Positions 15,857 to 25,002 of a stretch of DNA of 40,611 nucleotides are shown one piece after another. The notes beneath the pieces were generated by a model. It searched no databases, was not told the DNA's origin, and saw only the letters and a program-made list of their open reading frames with translations. Position 1 is the first letter of the stretch. Each line of letters opens with the position of its first letter. The translations under genes and the position numbers were made by a program. The stretch is from Candidatus Poribacteria bacterium (GTDB lineage: Bacteria > Poribacteria > WGA-4E > WGA-3G), in contig JAJEBZ010000196.1 of NCBI GenBank assembly GCA_022822275.1, forward strand, positions 1-40,611, in the 5' to 3' direction.

Positions 15857-16318
15857 CTGAATTGTCCTCCTAAAATAACTACAGTATATTTCATAATAAG
15901 TTTAAACCAATTGACGATCAACATAAAGAATGGAATCCGTTAAAGGACTGTGTTCTGTTTTCTGTATTAGGATAATCTGATATGACAACATCATATCAGA
16001 TTTGCCATGTTTTTTCAATAATTTAACGTGAACTCGGAAGAGGCATTCAATTGTCAAATTGCACTCTTATAGGAGAGGTTTTCAACCTCAATTTTTGCTT
16101 CTTCTGAAGGTGTCGAAAATAAGATAAATCCCGTTAATTGGGTATTATACCTTTCGGTGATGTGAGTTTGTTGTGTTTTCTGTTTTGAGAACAATAGATA
16201 TCATGTATAATCTATTGGGATTCTATTGTTGAAATGTCCTTTTGTAGGTGTGAATCAACGCCTAATGAAATTCATGTATCTATTATCAAACTCACGTTTT
16301 CATAGGTGAATTTCTTAT
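15857..16318. other. Gene-free 462-bp gap between LamG and WD40 genes
   Basis: No gene with a ribosome site is visible on either strand. It holds the 12-bp-stem hairpin listed separately, the small hairpin GAGGTT-ttc-AACCTC (16075-16089) followed by ATTTTTG, and AT-rich sequence that should include the LamG promoter. Confidence 0.6.
15974..16002. repeat. Perfect 12-bp inverted repeat with 5-nt loop
   Basis: AATCTGATATGA (15974-15985) and TCATATCAGATT (15991-16002) pair perfectly around CAACA. It lies 118 bp upstream of the LamG start. No T-run follows on either strand, so an operator-like or structural site is more likely than a terminator. Confidence 0.55.
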
Positions 16319-18343
16319 TTATTCTGTTGCATCTGCAATGATTTTGTCCCAATTCCACAAGAGAACAGTCCCATCAGAACTGCCACTGGCAAGAATTTTC
16401 CCATCGTGTGAGAATGCTAAAGCATGAATCCACTGCTTATGACCATTTAGAGAAGCTACTTTTTTTCCATCTTCTACATCCCATATTTGGATGGGATATT
16501 CTAACCACGAGGTAGTTGCTTCAAGAAGATACTTACCGTCTGGTGAGAACAGAATTGCATACGGATAAAATTGATGTTTTTGCGTGTGGGATTTGACTGT
16601 TTTCAGTTGTTTTATTTCTGTTTCCATTACACTACAGAGCTCAATGCCTTCTGCGTGATGCAGTGCTATCTGTTTACTATCAGGGGAAAAAACTAATTCA
16701 TTTACATTATCTATTTGCGGAGGTGAAATCTCTTTCAGAGTGTCGGTATACCACATCCGTGTACTCACGCGTGCCCCATAAGTAGCGATTAACTTACCGT
16801 TAGGTGAGAATACTACTTTTCTTTTAAAACCCTTTTCTACTTCTATACTATGTAGAAGTTCACCAGAGTTGACATCAAAGAAAACTATTAAACCTTCACG
16901 AAGACCAAATGCAGCAAGTTTGTTATCAGGAGAAAATGTAATGTCTAAGGCGTTGCCTTTAAAGGTTGTGAGTTCATCCCCCGTTGGCATCATCCAAAAT
17001 TTCGTTTCAGTGTTTTCTGACCAAGTTGCGATAGTCGTATTTCCTTCAGACTTGACTTTAGTCTCTACCCCATTGCTTGCAAATAGTGTTGCATCAGAGG
17101 AAAACCCAATAACTGTTGTCGTGTCTTGATGTGGAAAGGAAGGAGAAGGAAATTCTTTCCCAGTTCTGACATCCCAGATTTGCACCGTACCATTGGATGC
17201 CCCACTGCATAGCATTGCATTATCTGCCGTAAAAGCTAATGTTTTGACAGATGAAATGTGCCCGGTAGCAATGATAGCAAGCTCTTTTCCAGTGGTTGTA
17301 TTCCACAAACGGACAGTGCCATCAGCACTACCACTTGCAAGTATTTCTCGATCAACTGGAGAAAACGCAATCGCTTTAATATTGTCCTTGTGCCTGATTA
17401 GTTTAGGGTGTTGTTTTCTTTTTTCAATATCCCACACAATGATTGTCTCATCAGTACCACAACTCGCTAATCTTGTGTTATCTGATGAAAAACTGAGCCT
17501 GTTTATCATTTCACTATGTTCATAGTGACTTATAAGCTCTGATTTAGTTTCAGTATCCCATAGTTTTACCGAGTTATCATCGTGTGCACTTCCAACAATT
17601 AATCCGTTGGGTGAGATAGCTAATTCTTGAACACCCAGCTTTTCTTTCTTTTCCTTTTCAGGTTGCTTTCCTCCAAGTATCTTTGAAAGAGACTTTTTAA
17701 GTGAAGATTTTGGTTTTGATTTAAAACTCTTCCCAAAACTGGCTGTGTTTTTGTCCCATATTCTAATAACAGATTCTTTCACATCACCACTGACAACTTT
17801 TTTCCCATCGCTTGATAATGCTGTTTCTGTATCTGTTTCATCGAATTTCGTCTTTGAAACAATTTTTCCTGGGTATATATCCCATTCAATTATATGTGCA
17901 TTAGCATCAAGACTGACTAAGGTTCTGTTATTAGACATAAACGTTAATGCTGTAACATCATAATATTTGTGTGGTAATGTAAGGGAGTTAACATGCGTAC
18001 TGGTTTCCAAATCCCAAAGTTGTATGATGGAATTATTCCTTCCGCCGCATGCCAGCGTTTTTCCATCTGATGAGAACGCAAGAGATCTGATGGGTTGATG
18101 TGGGTTTGAAATTAGCAGTTTTTCTTTATCATCGTTTATTGCATATAACCACACACCAATTTCTGTCCCTACTGCAAGACGCGATCCATCAGGAGAAAAC
18201 TCTATAGCATTAATTATGCCTTTACCAAGGCGTGTGATTGCCCCTTCAGGTAATCCTGCCTTTGTGTTGTCTTGTGCAAAACCGTTTAAACATATCGCAG
18301 CGATCAGAAAAAAAGTAAGGTAAAATAGGTTTTTGATTTTCAT
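16319..18343 (-). CDS. Exported WD40 double-propeller protein (downstream paralogue)
   Basis: The start is set at the ATG at 18343, where AGGAG lies 6 nt upstream and the stop codon of the preceding gene is one base away. That gives a 674-residue product with a signal peptide (MKIKNLFYLTFFLIAAICLNGFAQ). It is followed by the LPEGAITRLGKG element and about 14 WD-like units (IQLWDL, IRIWDK, VKLWDT, VRLWNT, VQIWDV, IQIWDV, VLLWNW and others), enough for two seven-bladed propellers. A Lys-rich insert (about 65 codons before the mid-protein ELAISPNG) breaks the repeat series. No catalytic domain is present, so it is probably a periplasmic protein-interaction scaffold. It is a tandem paralogue of the next gene and is translated from the same message. 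Confidence 0.93.
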   Translation of the reverse strand: MKIKNLFYLTFFLIAAICLNGFAQDNTKAGLPEGAITRLGKGIINAIEFSPDGSRLAVGTEIGVWLYAINDDKEKLLISNPHQPIRSLAFSSDGKTLACGGRNNSIIQLWDLETSTHVNSLTLPHKYYDVTALTFMSNNRTLVSLDANAHIIEWDIYPGKIVSKTKFDETDTETALSSDGKKVVSGDVKESVIRIWDKNTASFGKSFKSKPKSSLKKSLSKILGGKQPEKEKKEKLGVQELAISPNGLIVGSAHDDNSVKLWDTETKSELISHYEHSEMINRLSFSSDNTRLASCGTDETIIVWDIEKRKQHPKLIRHKDNIKAIAFSPVDREILASGSADGTVRLWNTTTGKELAIIATGHISSVKTLAFTADNAMLCSGASNGTVQIWDVRTGKEFPSPSFPHQDTTTVIGFSSDATLFASNGVETKVKSEGNTTIATWSENTETKFWMMPTGDELTTFKGNALDITFSPDNKLAAFGLREGLIVFFDVNSGELLHSIEVEKGFKRKVVFSPNGKLIATYGARVSTRMWYTDTLKEISPPQIDNVNELVFSPDSKQIALHHAEGIELCSVMETEIKQLKTVKSHTQKHQFYPYAILFSPDGKYLLEATTSWLEYPIQIWDVEDGKKVASLNGHKQWIHALAFSHDGKILASGSSDGTVLLWNWDKIIADATE

Positions 18344-18344
18344 G

Positions 18345-20354
18345 TTAATCTCCTTTGTTTTCTTTTGTTTTAGAGACGATTTTCTCCCAGTTCCATAGGA
18401 GAATTGTGCCATCTTCACTACCACTTGCAAGAAATTTCCTGTCGTGTGAGAACACCAACGGTCCTGCCCGCTTCGTATGTCCAGACAAATTCACAGTCCC
18501 AAGGTTTTTGCCTGTATCTACATCCCATAATTTGATGAAAAGTTTACGTCTCCCTGAATAGGATTCAAGAAGGGTTTGTCCATCAGCGGAAAATCTAAGT
18601 AGACCGCCAAAACCTTGGTAATTATTAGAAATAATCTCTTTTTGTTTCTTCAAACCTGATGTCGTTATCTTCCACAGAGAAATTACAGGTCTACCAATGT
18701 CGTTTGTCTGTTTGAAAGCGAGGGTCATGCTGTCAGGTGAAAACGCCAAAGTACTGAATTGTTCTAAATTTGGAGTTGCAATTTTTTGCTCTGCGGTAAT
18801 GTCCCACAACTGTTCTTGATCGTCGTCTCCAATTAAGGCGAGGAATCTCCCATTGGGAGAAAAAATCAGATGTTCAAATAAAGAGAGTTTTGTGTCAAAG
18901 CTAAATACCTTAACGCCAGTGTTTATATCCCACAATTGTACGGCTTCTTCGCGAAGGGACACGGTGGCGAGAATTTTGTTATCTGGCGAAAATGCAAGTG
19001 CCGATGTCTCTTGTGGAAAAGACCTCAGTTCGTCACCGGTGGGAAGAATCGACAACTGAGTCTCTTTGTACGATCGCCAGTTGGTCGATGTGTGTGTGCC
19101 ATCTGAACTGACAATAGTGTCTACCCCGTTACATGCAAAGAGCGTAGCGTCTTGAGAAAATGCTAATGCATTTACCCGATCATAATGCGGGATTGATGGA
19201 GAGAGGATTTCTTTTTCTGTAATTATATCCCATATTCGCACAGTGCCATTTGATGCTGCACTACAAAGCATTTTGTTATCCTCAGTAAATGCTAATGCTT
19301 TGATCGATTCTGTAAACCCTGTCGCAAAGATTGAACGTTCTTGTCCAGTCTTTGTATTCCAGAATCGCACTGTCCCATCAGAACTTCCACTTGCAAGAAG
19401 TCCTTTTTCGGTAGGAGAGAATGCCAGTGTTTTAATGCTATTCTTGTGACCTTTAAGGGTAGTCTGTCGCTGATCCTCGTTGACACCCCACAGCATAATT
19501 GTATTATCGGCACTTCCACTTGCAAGTAGTGTGCTATCAGGTGAAAAAGTGATGGTATTTATTATTTCAGAATGCCCTTTTAGATTGACACGTTGTACCT
19601 TGGTAGCAGTATCCCACAATCGAATAATATTGTCATCATGTGCACTCGCGATAGTTTTGTTATCGGCGGAAAATGCCAATGTTTCAACGCCTTTTTTGAC
19701 CTTTTTTCTCAATGAAGGGTTAGGGTGCTCTTTGAAAACATCTCCTAAACTGTCACTGGCAGTATCCCACAATCGAATTTCATTTTTTTCTGGATCACCG
19801 AAGACAAAGGTTTTACCGTACTGGGAAAATGATGTAACAGACTCCCTACGACCTAACTTTTTTGTTGACAATTTTTTACCAGTTTTTGTGTCCCATTCTG
19901 CCATAAATCCTAATTCACTGAGACCGAGAAGCGTTTGATTATCTTGCGAAAATACCAATTCATGAATAAGTCCATGTCTATCAGGGAATGTCAGAGGCGG
20001 TTGGTCTAAACCTATACTCATATCCCACAACTGAATGGTTGCATTATTGCGACCGTAAGTTGCGAGCATTTTCCCATCAGGTGAAAATGCAAGTGCCCTG
20101 ATTACATCAATATTTTCAGTGTATAAGGGTGTCTCTTTACCATCTTCTACATCGTATAGCCATACTCCAATTGAAGTCCCCACGGCAAGGTGTTTGCCAT
20201 CAGGAGAAAATTGCATCACATTTATTCCGCCTTTTCCGAGCCGTGCGATTGCCCCTTCAGGTAGACCGACCTGTGTATTGTCTTGTGCAAAACTGGTTGA
20301 AACTGGAATAGAAACCTGAAAAAGAATCAAAATAAAAATACTAATTCGATACAT
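18345..20354 (-). CDS. Exported WD40 double-propeller protein (upstream paralogue)
   Basis: The start is set at the ATG at 20354 because GGAG lies 8 nt upstream and a clean signal peptide follows (MYRISIFILILFQVSI and on to SFAQ); the longer frame adds 27 unlikely residues. The 669-residue protein begins its mature part with QDNTQVGLPEGAIARLGKG and has 14 WD-like units from GVWLYD to ILLWNW, fitting two seven-bladed propellers. SPDG or SADG turns recur before most units. Sequence order and inserts match the downstream gene closely, so the pair arose by tandem duplication. The 165-bp gap to the divergent Dabb gene should hold its promoter. Its function beyond binding is unknown. Confidence 0.93.
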   Translation of the reverse strand: MYRISIFILILFQVSIPVSTSFAQDNTQVGLPEGAIARLGKGGINVMQFSPDGKHLAVGTSIGVWLYDVEDGKETPLYTENIDVIRALAFSPDGKMLATYGRNNATIQLWDMSIGLDQPPLTFPDRHGLIHELVFSQDNQTLLGLSELGFMAEWDTKTGKKLSTKKLGRRESVTSFSQYGKTFVFGDPEKNEIRLWDTASDSLGDVFKEHPNPSLRKKVKKGVETLAFSADNKTIASAHDDNIIRLWDTATKVQRVNLKGHSEIINTITFSPDSTLLASGSADNTIMLWGVNEDQRQTTLKGHKNSIKTLAFSPTEKGLLASGSSDGTVRFWNTKTGQERSIFATGFTESIKALAFTEDNKMLCSAASNGTVRIWDIITEKEILSPSIPHYDRVNALAFSQDATLFACNGVDTIVSSDGTHTSTNWRSYKETQLSILPTGDELRSFPQETSALAFSPDNKILATVSLREEAVQLWDINTGVKVFSFDTKLSLFEHLIFSPNGRFLALIGDDDQEQLWDITAEQKIATPNLEQFSTLAFSPDSMTLAFKQTNDIGRPVISLWKITTSGLKKQKEIISNNYQGFGGLLRFSADGQTLLESYSGRRKLFIKLWDVDTGKNLGTVNLSGHTKRAGPLVFSHDRKFLASGSEDGTILLWNWEKIVSKTKENKGD

Positions 20355-20421
20355 TGAATTTACTCCATCATAGAGATGTATGTTTGTAGTGAATGCAAGC
20401 GGTAAGTATTCAACAAAATCC

Positions 20422-20450
20422 TTGTGAAAAATCAACGATTATGAGATACT
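20422..20450 (+). promoter_or_regulatory. Weak promoter candidate for the Dabb gene
   Basis: TTGTGA (20422-20427) and GATACT (20445-20450) are 17 bp apart in the divergent gap, followed by very AT-rich sequence. The -10 is a poor match, so this is only a candidate. Confidence 0.28.
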
Positions 20451-20518
20451 ATATTATATAACACTTTACAATCTCTTTCCACAACTAAAATCCTTCCAAT
20501 TATGAATGGAGAACGTAT

Positions 20519-20818
20519 ATGGTTGAACATATTGTTTTACTCAAGTTGAAATCGGATGTCACCACAGCACAAATAGATGCATTGCCTGATGCCTTAATGA
20601 AAATGATTGACGAAATACCCGGTATTGAATCTATCACTGCGGGGACTAACAACAGTCCTGAGGGTAAGAGTCAAGGATATGCCTACGGTTTTATTGTGCG
20701 GTTCGCAGACGAAGCAGCACGAGATGCTTATTTACCGCACCCGTTTCACCGAGAAGTTGCAAGTGAACATATTCGACCACTTGTAGAAGACGTTTTAGTA
20801 TTTGATTATACTGTATAA
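20519..20818 (+). CDS. Dabb (stress-responsive alpha/beta barrel) domain protein
   Basis: A 99-residue protein of the dimeric alpha/beta barrel Dabb family. It starts MVEHIVLLKLKSD, the typical first strand with the conserved histidine. GIESITAGTNNSPEGKSQGYAY and FIVRFADEAARDAYLPHPFH follow, ending LVEDVLVFDYTV. The whole domain makes up the protein. Some family members catalyse cyclisation or protect against stress; most are uncharacterised. GGAG lies 7 nt before the ATG. The sulfatase-fold gene follows 69 nt downstream on the same strand, so the two may be one transcript. Confidence 0.92.
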   Translation: MVEHIVLLKLKSDVTTAQIDALPDALMKMIDEIPGIESITAGTNNSPEGKSQGYAYGFIVRFADEAARDAYLPHPFHREVASEHIRPLVEDVLVFDYTV

Positions 20819-20887
20819 TTCATTAGTTTTGCATAATAGTCATTTTCCAAATACATCAAAAATCAAAAATACCTTAGGAGGTAATAT

Positions 20888-22276
20888 ATGAGTTGGAACA
20901 TAGTCGTCGTTGTTTCAGACACATTAAGGACAGCCTATTTAAGTCCTTATGGTAATGATTGGGTGCATACCCCAAATTTGGCAAAGTTTGCATCGGAGGG
21001 TGTTAGATTTACGAATGCACATCCAGAATGCTTACCCACTATTCCCACACGCAGAACCCTGCATACAGGTAGACGGATTTATCCGTTCAAAACATACAAT
21101 CCAGTCCCGTGGGACAATGTCTATACGCCAGGATGGCAGCCGATGTCTTCTGACGAACCGGCAATTGCCGAGTCCCTTGTCCGAAACGGGTATCACACAG
21201 GTTTTTTCGCAGATGTACCTCACTATTTTGTGCCGGGTATGAACTTTACACGCGGTTTCCGACAATGGCAGTATGTGAGAGGACAAGCCGAAGACAGGTA
21301 CCGTGGTGCAGCCCATGTTGATCCGAGAGAAGTAAAACGTTATCGTGGGAATGAAGGCAGAATACGATCTCATATCATGAATGTCCAACCGGAACGTCCA
21401 GAGGAAACTTGGCCAACTGCAAGACTGTTTCGCTCTGCAATAGAATTCGTTGAACATAATCATAAAAATACACCGTTTTATCTATATGTTGATGGATTCA
21501 CCCCCCACGAAACATGGGAAGCTCCCATCCACTATTATGACCTATACGGTAGCAGAGAAGACAGAGAACCGATCTGTCTAAACCTACCCTACGGTTCACT
21601 GAATAATGAGGAACTTGAAAACCGACTCCCAAGTGTTAAAGCAAACTATGCAGGATTAGTTACACTCGTGGATACATGGTTCGGTAGGTTAGTGGATACG
21701 ATTGACAACCTCGGTCTGCGTGACAATACGCTAATTGTCTTCTTGAGTGATCACGGCACAAACTTTGCCGAGAATCCTGATAAAGCAACAGGGAAACCCG
21801 CAAACTTCATGTATCCTGGGACGATGGATATTCCACTACTTGTTCGCCATCCGGCTGGCGTGAATGCTGGAACGACTTGCGATGAATTCGTCTATACGCT
21901 TGATGTACCCGCAACGGTGATGGCAGCCAGTCAGGTTGAACCGGCGGGAGAAATTCAGGGACAGAGTCTATTACCCCTTGTTGAAGGAAAAGATGGATTC
22001 AATTCCCGCGAATATCTGACCTGTCGTTATGTCAACTCAGTATGGTATAAAGACGCTAAGAGTTGGTATTTCTCAAGTGTTGATCTCAATAGTGGCACTC
22101 GCCTCTTTGACCTTGAAGCGGATCCGACATGTCAAAACAACATCGCGGAAAAAGGCGAAGACCGGATTGCACTTGCACATGAACGGATTTTGGCTGATGC
22201 AGATGGACACCTTCCACAATACAAACGTCAAGGCAGAACGGATGCCCTTGGTAGACCTCAGTTTGCAGAGGAATAA
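20888..22276 (+). CDS. Sulfatase-fold (alkaline phosphatase superfamily) hydrolase with Thr at the fGly position
   Basis: A 462-residue hydrolase with the sulfatase layout: metal-binding VVVSDTLRTAYLSPYG (D11), the nucleophile region (48-61), FYLYVDGFTPHETWEAP, and IVFLSDHG with D288-H289. Lining up the LHTG end (58-61) with the sulfatase signature C-x-P-S-R-x-x-L-x-T-G puts Thr51 (TIPTR) where Cys is turned into formylglycine. A Cys is present three residues earlier (C48). The enzyme may therefore use Thr as nucleophile, as phosphodiesterases of the superfamily do, rather than act as a true sulfatase. There is no signal peptide, so it is cytoplasmic. AGGAGG precedes the ATG. It clusters with Dabb, HigA-like and MBL genes on the same strand. 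Confidence 0.9.
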   Translation: MSWNIVVVVSDTLRTAYLSPYGNDWVHTPNLAKFASEGVRFTNAHPECLPTIPTRRTLHTGRRIYPFKTYNPVPWDNVYTPGWQPMSSDEPAIAESLVRNGYHTGFFADVPHYFVPGMNFTRGFRQWQYVRGQAEDRYRGAAHVDPREVKRYRGNEGRIRSHIMNVQPERPEETWPTARLFRSAIEFVEHNHKNTPFYLYVDGFTPHETWEAPIHYYDLYGSREDREPICLNLPYGSLNNEELENRLPSVKANYAGLVTLVDTWFGRLVDTIDNLGLRDNTLIVFLSDHGTNFAENPDKATGKPANFMYPGTMDIPLLVRHPAGVNAGTTCDEFVYTLDVPATVMAASQVEPAGEIQGQSLLPLVEGKDGFNSREYLTCRYVNSVWYKDAKSWYFSSVDLNSGTRLFDLEADPTCQNNIAEKGEDRIALAHERILADADGHLPQYKRQGRTDALGRPQFAEE

Positions 22277-22309
22277 TCTTGAAAAAAGCGGATTGCACAG
22301 TGTGAAGAT

Positions 22310-22708
22310 ATGGACATCATTTCAAAAGAAATTCAGTCTCATTGGAACGTTGTGCAACCGCTCATTTCTATTCGAAATGAAGCAGATTACGATAAGGCTG
22401 TTGCAACTCTAAATGCTTTACTTGATGAAGTCGGAACTAATGAAGAACATCCACTTTATAAACTGCTTGATACACTTGGCACAGTCATACATGCTTATGA
22501 AGAAAGACATCATCCAATTCCTGACTGTAGTGGTATTGAAGTATTAAAATACTTAATGGAGGAACATCAGCTTGAACCATCAGATTTGCCTGAACTCGGT
22601 TCCCCTGACATGGTCCTTGCAATCATTGAAGGCAAAATTGATTTAACGGTCAAAAACATACACACTTTAGCAGCAAGGTTTCAGATCGCACCTGCAGTGT
22701 TTGTATAG
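22310..22708 (+). CDS. HigA-like antitoxin/transcriptional regulator, no toxin beside it
   Basis: A 132-residue protein resembling the longer HigA-type antitoxins. The N-terminal half (HWNVVQPLISIRNEADYDKAV, then LLDTLGTVIHAYEERHHPIP) is the dimer part that usually precedes the helix-turn-helix. Then comes VLKYLMEEHQLEPSDLPEL, and GKIDLTVKNIHTLAARFQI completes the HTH. The recognition stretch reads GSPDMVLAIIEGK rather than the usual GS-x3-V-x-E-x2-x-GKR, so DNA binding may be weakened. No HigB-type toxin frame is visible in the 33 bp before it or the 39 bp after it. The ribosome site is weak (GAAG). It may be a stand-alone regulator. Confidence 0.82.
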   Translation: MDIISKEIQSHWNVVQPLISIRNEADYDKAVATLNALLDEVGTNEEHPLYKLLDTLGTVIHAYEERHHPIPDCSGIEVLKYLMEEHQLEPSDLPELGSPDMVLAIIEGKIDLTVKNIHTLAARFQIAPAVFV

Positions 22709-22747
22709 AATTTGAAATCCACCAATTGAGACACCAAAGTTCTCCAA

Positions 22748-24571
22748 ATGGAAACTACATATTCCCAACTTAGCCAAAATCTTTATATCCATCACGGACA
22801 TGTCAACACAGGTATTATCCGTGATGGAAACCGCGCGATGCTCATCGATCCAAGTGGTGCAACCTTACAAACAACACTTGATGAATTGGGAATAACAAAG
22901 GTTGAACAAATCCTTTTTACACACCATCATCGCGATAGTACATCGGGATTCCCAATTCCAGAAAATATCCGCATTGGTGTCCCAGAAACTGAAGTACAGT
23001 GGTTTGCTAAAGTAGAAACATTTTGGAATGCCCCAAAATTCAGATGGCATCTCTACAACTACCATCCCCATAATCTTATGCTATCTTCTTCAATTTCTGT
23101 AACTGACAAATATGCTGAAGGTGACGAGTTAACATGGGGCTCGTCAGACATTAGCGTGCTTGAAACACCAGGACACACAGATGGGAGTGTCACCTATCTT
23201 GTTGATGCAGATGGGCAACGTTTTGCTTTTACAGGGGACTTAATCTACGACGAAGGTAAAATCTGGGAACTCTATAGTTTACAGAAAGGGCAGCAAACTA
23301 CCGATTATCACGGATTTCTTGGTGCGCGAGATGAACTGAAAGAGAGCCTTGAAAAGGTTCGCAAATCATTGCCAACTGCACTCATTCCTACACACGGTAT
23401 TATCATGAACAATCCTGACGATGCAATCGATAAACTCCTTGACCAATTGGATTATTGTTATAATAAATATGTGTCAATCTCTGCACTCCGACATTATTTC
23501 CCGAAACTCTTTACCGACTTTGAGGGACGTGCTGACCACATGCCTATCCGAAAAGGTAAAACACCACCTGATTTCTTGCGTCACTACGGTACCACATGGT
23601 TGATCATCTCTGAAAATCGTGAGGCGTTTGTGATGGATTGCGGTTCACCGAATGTCATTAAACAGATTCAGCAATTAATTGACGAGGGTGAAATATCTGA
23701 AGTTACACAGTTTTGGGTGACACACTACCACGATGATCACGTTAACGCTATCCCCGAATTCCAGCAGGCATTTCCGTGTGAAACGATAACAGATGCAATC
23801 GTGGCGAAAGTCATCACAAATCCTATGGCTTTTCGACTTCCATGTATTTCTCCTGCTGTCGCACGTGTGGATCGCACCACCTGTGATGGCGACTCATGGC
23901 AGTGGAATGAATTCAAAATGACTGCATACCATTTTCCCGGTCAGACCTATTATCACGGGGGGTTACTCGTAGAAGGACATGGTGTGCGTATGTTCTTTTC
24001 TGGGGATTCCTTCACGATGGCAGGTATTGACGACTACTGCTCAGGAAATCGGAATTTACTCGGTAAGGATGTAGGTTATGAAAAATGTCTTCGGTTAATT
24101 CAGGAACTCAAACCGACACACATTTTCAACTGCCATGTTGATCAAGCATTTGATTTCACAGATAAAGAGATCAACTTCATGTTGGATACGCTTGCAGAAC
24201 GAGAAAAATGCTATACTGATCTCTTTCCTTGGGACCATGCAAACTACGGTATGGATGATCAATGGGTACGGTGTTTTCCATATCAACAGGGTGTCAAAGC
24301 TGGAGATAATGTCACGTTGAATGTAGAAATAACAAATCATTCGGATGAACCGCGTACTGCAATTGCCAAACCGATTTTGCCGTCTTCGTGGGGGATAGAG
24401 ATTGAACCAAAAGGAACAACAATTCTACCAAAAACAGATGGACAGATTCAGTTTTCTATTACAATACCAAGTGATTGTAATGATTCTGGTAGAGTTATTA
24501 TTCCTTTTGAGATCACATATCACAACAGACCGCTGGGACAATTTAGAGAAACTATCCTTGTCATAAAGTGA
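22748..24571 (+). CDS. Tandem double metallo-beta-lactamase-fold hydrolase
   Basis: A 607-residue protein with two metallo-beta-lactamase (MBL) domains. Domain 1 (about 1-250) has HHHRDS (59-64), PGHTDG (H143), TGD (D164) and PTHG (H216); the last His of the HxHxDH motif is Ser. Domain 2 (about 280-470) has the full motif HYHDDH (326-331), SGD (D420) and NCHVD (H463). A 110-residue beta-sandwich follows (VTLNVEITNHSDEPR, SSWGIEIEP, GRVIIPFEITYHN), like NEW3/CARDB-type domains. So domain 2 looks catalytic and domain 1 is altered at one metal ligand. No signal peptide is seen. The next gene starts inside its stop codon (4-nt overlap). The substrate is unknown. Confidence 0.9.
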   Translation: METTYSQLSQNLYIHHGHVNTGIIRDGNRAMLIDPSGATLQTTLDELGITKVEQILFTHHHRDSTSGFPIPENIRIGVPETEVQWFAKVETFWNAPKFRWHLYNYHPHNLMLSSSISVTDKYAEGDELTWGSSDISVLETPGHTDGSVTYLVDADGQRFAFTGDLIYDEGKIWELYSLQKGQQTTDYHGFLGARDELKESLEKVRKSLPTALIPTHGIIMNNPDDAIDKLLDQLDYCYNKYVSISALRHYFPKLFTDFEGRADHMPIRKGKTPPDFLRHYGTTWLIISENREAFVMDCGSPNVIKQIQQLIDEGEISEVTQFWVTHYHDDHVNAIPEFQQAFPCETITDAIVAKVITNPMAFRLPCISPAVARVDRTTCDGDSWQWNEFKMTAYHFPGQTYYHGGLLVEGHGVRMFFSGDSFTMAGIDDYCSGNRNLLGKDVGYEKCLRLIQELKPTHIFNCHVDQAFDFTDKEINFMLDTLAEREKCYTDLFPWDHANYGMDDQWVRCFPYQQGVKAGDNVTLNVEITNHSDEPRTAIAKPILPSSWGIEIEPKGTTILPKTDGQIQFSITIPSDCNDSGRVIIPFEITYHNRPLGQFRETILVIK

Positions 24572-25002
24572 GGTTAAAGACATTGCTAAAATTATCACAC
24601 CCAACAGTTGACATCGCAATAAGTTGTAGCAATTTTGAGGAGTCATTGGACTTTTACCACAACAAATTAGGTTTTGAAATTGTGTTAGACCTTGAGATTC
24701 CAACTGAACTTGCAACAAGTGTTGGGCTTGCACCGACAGGTTTTCGTCAAGTCCGCCTTAAAGCCGGAAACACGCTTATCAAACTGATGGACATTGAATT
24801 GCCACCACTTACCCCAACGGATGAATTCTCGGCAGGTGTGCGTTGGCTCACCTTTTTTGTTGCGGATATCCATAAAACCATTGAAAACCTGAAGCAGAAT
24901 GGTGTCAAATTCCTGTCTGAACCCATAAGCGCACCTGATGCAGCAGGTGTCGTATGCACGAAAGACCCTGATGGTATTTTAATTGAACTTGTGCAGATAT
25001 GA
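24568..25002 (+). CDS. VOC (glyoxalase/bleomycin-resistance) family protein
   Basis: A 144-residue vicinal-oxygen-chelate protein. The first beta-alpha-beta-beta-beta module reads VDIAISCSNFEESLDFYHNKLGFEIVLDLE. The second is VRWLTFFVADIHKTIENLKQNGVKF, ending in the family's CTKDPDGILIELVQI, where the glutamate is a typical metal ligand. The GTG start overlaps the MBL stop (GTGA). The frame's stop overlaps the first ATG of the PhyH gene (ATGA), so MBL, VOC and PhyH are translationally coupled. VOC proteins act on small carbonyl or aromatic substrates; which one is not readable. Confidence 0.9.
   Translation: MRLKTLLKLSHPTVDIAISCSNFEESLDFYHNKLGFEIVLDLEIPTELATSVGLAPTGFRQVRLKAGNTLIKLMDIELPPLTPTDEFSAGVRWLTFFVADIHKTIENLKQNGVKFLSEPISAPDAAGVVCTKDPDGILIELVQI

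Noticed and set aside
20355-20435. Longer N-terminus for the upstream WD40 gene
   Set aside because: It would hide the signal peptide 27 residues inside, and GGAG is spaced for the ATG at 20354.
22029-22412. Plus-strand open frame between the sulfatase-fold and HigA-like genes, considered as a toxin
   Set aside because: It overlaps both genes out of frame, lacks HigB-like sequence and has no ribosome site.
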